NCBI GenBank assembly: GCA_964617995.1
Contig: CAZTXD010000169.1
Location: 1-6,406, forward strand
Direction of reading: 5' to 3'
Length of the DNA: 6,406 bases
Source of the DNA: CAZTXD01 sp964617995
GTDB lineage: Bacteria; Actinomycetota; Acidimicrobiia; Spongiisociales; ZC4RG35
Under the pieces are notes generated by a model. It was not told where the DNA came from, did no database searches, and saw only the letters and a program-made list of their open reading frames with translations. Position numbers and translations under genes: made by a program. Positions 5,713 to 6,406 of the stretch are shown here, piece after piece (position 1 is the first letter of the stretch; the number at the start of each line of letters is the position of its first letter).

Positions 5713-5725
5713 TAGGATGGCGCCA
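5713..5725 (+). promoter_or_regulatory. -10 element for probable leaderless transcription of the ACT gene
   Basis: TAGGAT at 5713-5718 fits the TAnnnT -10 pattern. It lies at -12 to -7 relative to the A of the ATG at 5725, the placement expected when transcription starts at the start codon. No Shine-Dalgarno is seen before this ATG, which fits a leaderless mRNA, a common arrangement in Actinomycetota. No good -35 box is visible. The short palindrome GGACCGGTCC (5697-5706) and the large inverted repeat lie just upstream. Confidence 0.55.
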
Positions 5726-6141
5726 TGTTGGGTGACAACGATCTCGCCTCTCTGCTCGCCGACCTCTCTCCCGAGCTGCGACCGGGCCGGTACGTGTTCA
5801 CAACCGTTGCGGTCGTGCCCCCCGGCGTCGACCCTGTCGTGACTGTGCGTGAGGACGAGGGCACCACCCTGGTGCTCGAACAGGACCAGGCCGACCGCAT
5901 CGGTCTCGATTACGACTACGTGGCAGCGATGATCACCCTGCGCGTCCATTCGTCCCTCGCCGCCGTCGGGTTGACCGCGGCCGTGGCCGGGAAGCTGGCG
6001 GAGGCCGGCCTGAGCTGCAACGTCGTCGCCGGGTTCCATCACGACCACCTGTTCGTCCCCCACCAACAGGGTCAGAGGGCCAGGGATGTTCTCAGCCGCT
6101 GGTCGCGGAACCAGGGTGCAGGCAGCATCCGCCGGGGATGA
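5725..6141 (+). CDS. ACT-domain protein, DUF2241/COG3602 type
   Basis: A small cytoplasmic protein of 138 residues with the marks of this ACT family: LSPELRPGRYVFTTV (14-28), REDEGTTLVLE (42-52), the strongly conserved ITLRVHSSLAAVGLTAAVA (70-88), and SCNVVAGFHHDHLFVP (97-112). ACT domains usually bind amino acids or other small ligands and dimerise. This stand-alone family has no settled function that I know of, and a ligand-sensing role is only inferred. The ATG at 5725 lacks a ribosome binding site but follows a well-placed -10 box. The last 15 or so residues, after the ACT fold, are basic and low in conservation. The gene is separated from the upstream operon by the 22-bp palindrome and is probably independent of it. 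Confidence 0.92.
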   Translation: MLGDNDLASLLADLSPELRPGRYVFTTVAVVPPGVDPVVTVREDEGTTLVLEQDQADRIGLDYDYVAAMITLRVHSSLAAVGLTAAVAGKLAEAGLSCNVVAGFHHDHLFVPHQQGQRARDVLSRWSRNQGAGSIRRG

Positions 6142-6183
6142 TCCCCGCACTGTCGTCGCCGGGCCGGGCACCGATGGGATTCA

Positions 6184-6336
6184 TCACTTGAACAGCTTGC
6201 GCAATGCCCTCCCGGTGGAGCGGCCGGCGATCCGCCGAGCCACCCGCCGACCCACCCGGCCCTTGCGGGCCGCCTGGACGTCGCCCAGGAAGCGGGCCAC
6301 CTGATACAGCAGGCCGCGGGTCTTGGAGATGCTCAT
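6184..6336 (-). CDS. Small very basic conserved-looking protein, 50 residues, function unknown
   Basis: On the minus strand an ATG at 6336 opens a 50-codon frame ending in TGA at 6184-6186. The product begins MSISKTRGLLYQVARFLGDV and ends ALRKLFK, with GRVGRRVARRIAGR in the middle. It has 15 Lys/Arg and a single acidic residue, no cysteine and no membrane helix. Third codon positions are G or C in 46 of 50 codons, and an ACGAGG-type Shine-Dalgarno lies a few nt before the ATG. This supports a real gene. The layout resembles small basic proteins of unknown function that I recall from several bacterial genomes, but I cannot name the family. Nucleic-acid binding is a guess from charge. It converges on the ACT gene across a 42-nt gap with no clear terminator. 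Confidence 0.75.
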   Translation of the reverse strand: MSISKTRGLLYQVARFLGDVQAARKGRVGRRVARRIAGRSTGRALRKLFK

Positions 6337-6406
6337 AGATGCCTCGTGGTCGCTCGAGGGACCATTGTGCCTGAGAGCTGTGACACGTGCCGACGAGAGC
6401 TGACTG

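Noticed and set aside
6133..6147. CGGGG/CCCCG inverted repeat at the ACT gene stop as a terminator
   Set aside because: The stem is only 5 bp with no T tract and overlaps the coding sequence, so it is too weak to call.
6086..6304. 72-codon + strand frame overlapping the end of the ACT gene
   Set aside because: It starts inside the ACT gene in another frame and runs antisense to the 50-codon minus-strand gene, with no ribosome site or recognisable domain.
6364..6392. Promoter for the minus-strand small gene with -10-like CACAAT (6369-6364)
   Set aside because: The -10 is only a partial match and no credible -35 hexamer lies at the right distance.

Overview
The window looks like chromosomal DNA from a high-GC Gram-positive bacterium, most likely an actinomycete-type lineage (Actinomycetota). 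The support is very GC-rich codon third positions, GTG starts, tightly overlapping genes, and a gene that appears to be transcribed without a leader. The sequence does not fix the genus. I see no RNA genes, CRISPR array, phage genes or insertion-sequence genes.

Positions 1-151 are a short control region. They hold two copies of an imperfect 30-bp tandem repeat at the left edge, a C8 tract, a plausible promoter (TTGACG, 18 bp, TAGATT) and a perfect 18-bp palindrome at the expected transcription start. The first gene is a TetR-type regulator (152-751), so the palindrome is the natural candidate for its operator.

Positions 152-5644 look like one operon of five main genes, all on the + strand. 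They are the TetR regulator, an alpha/beta hydrolase (732-1613, overlapping the regulator by 20 nt), a hydrolase-glycosyltransferase fusion (1610-3733, overlapping by 4 nt), a one-cysteine OsmC-like protein (3865-4422) and a FAD-dependent oxidoreductase/monooxygenase (4481-5644). The two hydrolase modules are tandem paralogues that align almost without gaps in the N-terminal half. The stand-alone copy has a classical Ser nucleophile, while the fused copy has Cys at the same residue number. Between the fusion and the OsmC gene lies an odd 130-nt stretch with a possible 26-codon ORF, two strong Shine-Dalgarno sequences, a repeated GATGAACGA and an operator-like hairpin. A 13-bp RNA hairpin separates the OsmC and FAD genes.

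The operon ends at a perfect 22-bp inverted repeat (5649-5696). Beyond it lies an ACT-domain protein of the DUF2241/COG3602 type (5725-6141) with a -10 element placed for leaderless transcription. A convergent 50-residue, very basic small protein follows on the minus strand (6184-6336).

Taken together (inference), the operon looks like a ligand-induced modification or detoxification cassette. The flavoenzyme would oxidise a small molecule, the hydrolases would cleave or transfer an ester, amide or similar bond, the glycosyltransferase module would conjugate a sugar, and the OsmC protein would deal with peroxide or an organic hydroperoxide. TetR would sense the substrate or product. The substrate cannot be read from the sequence.
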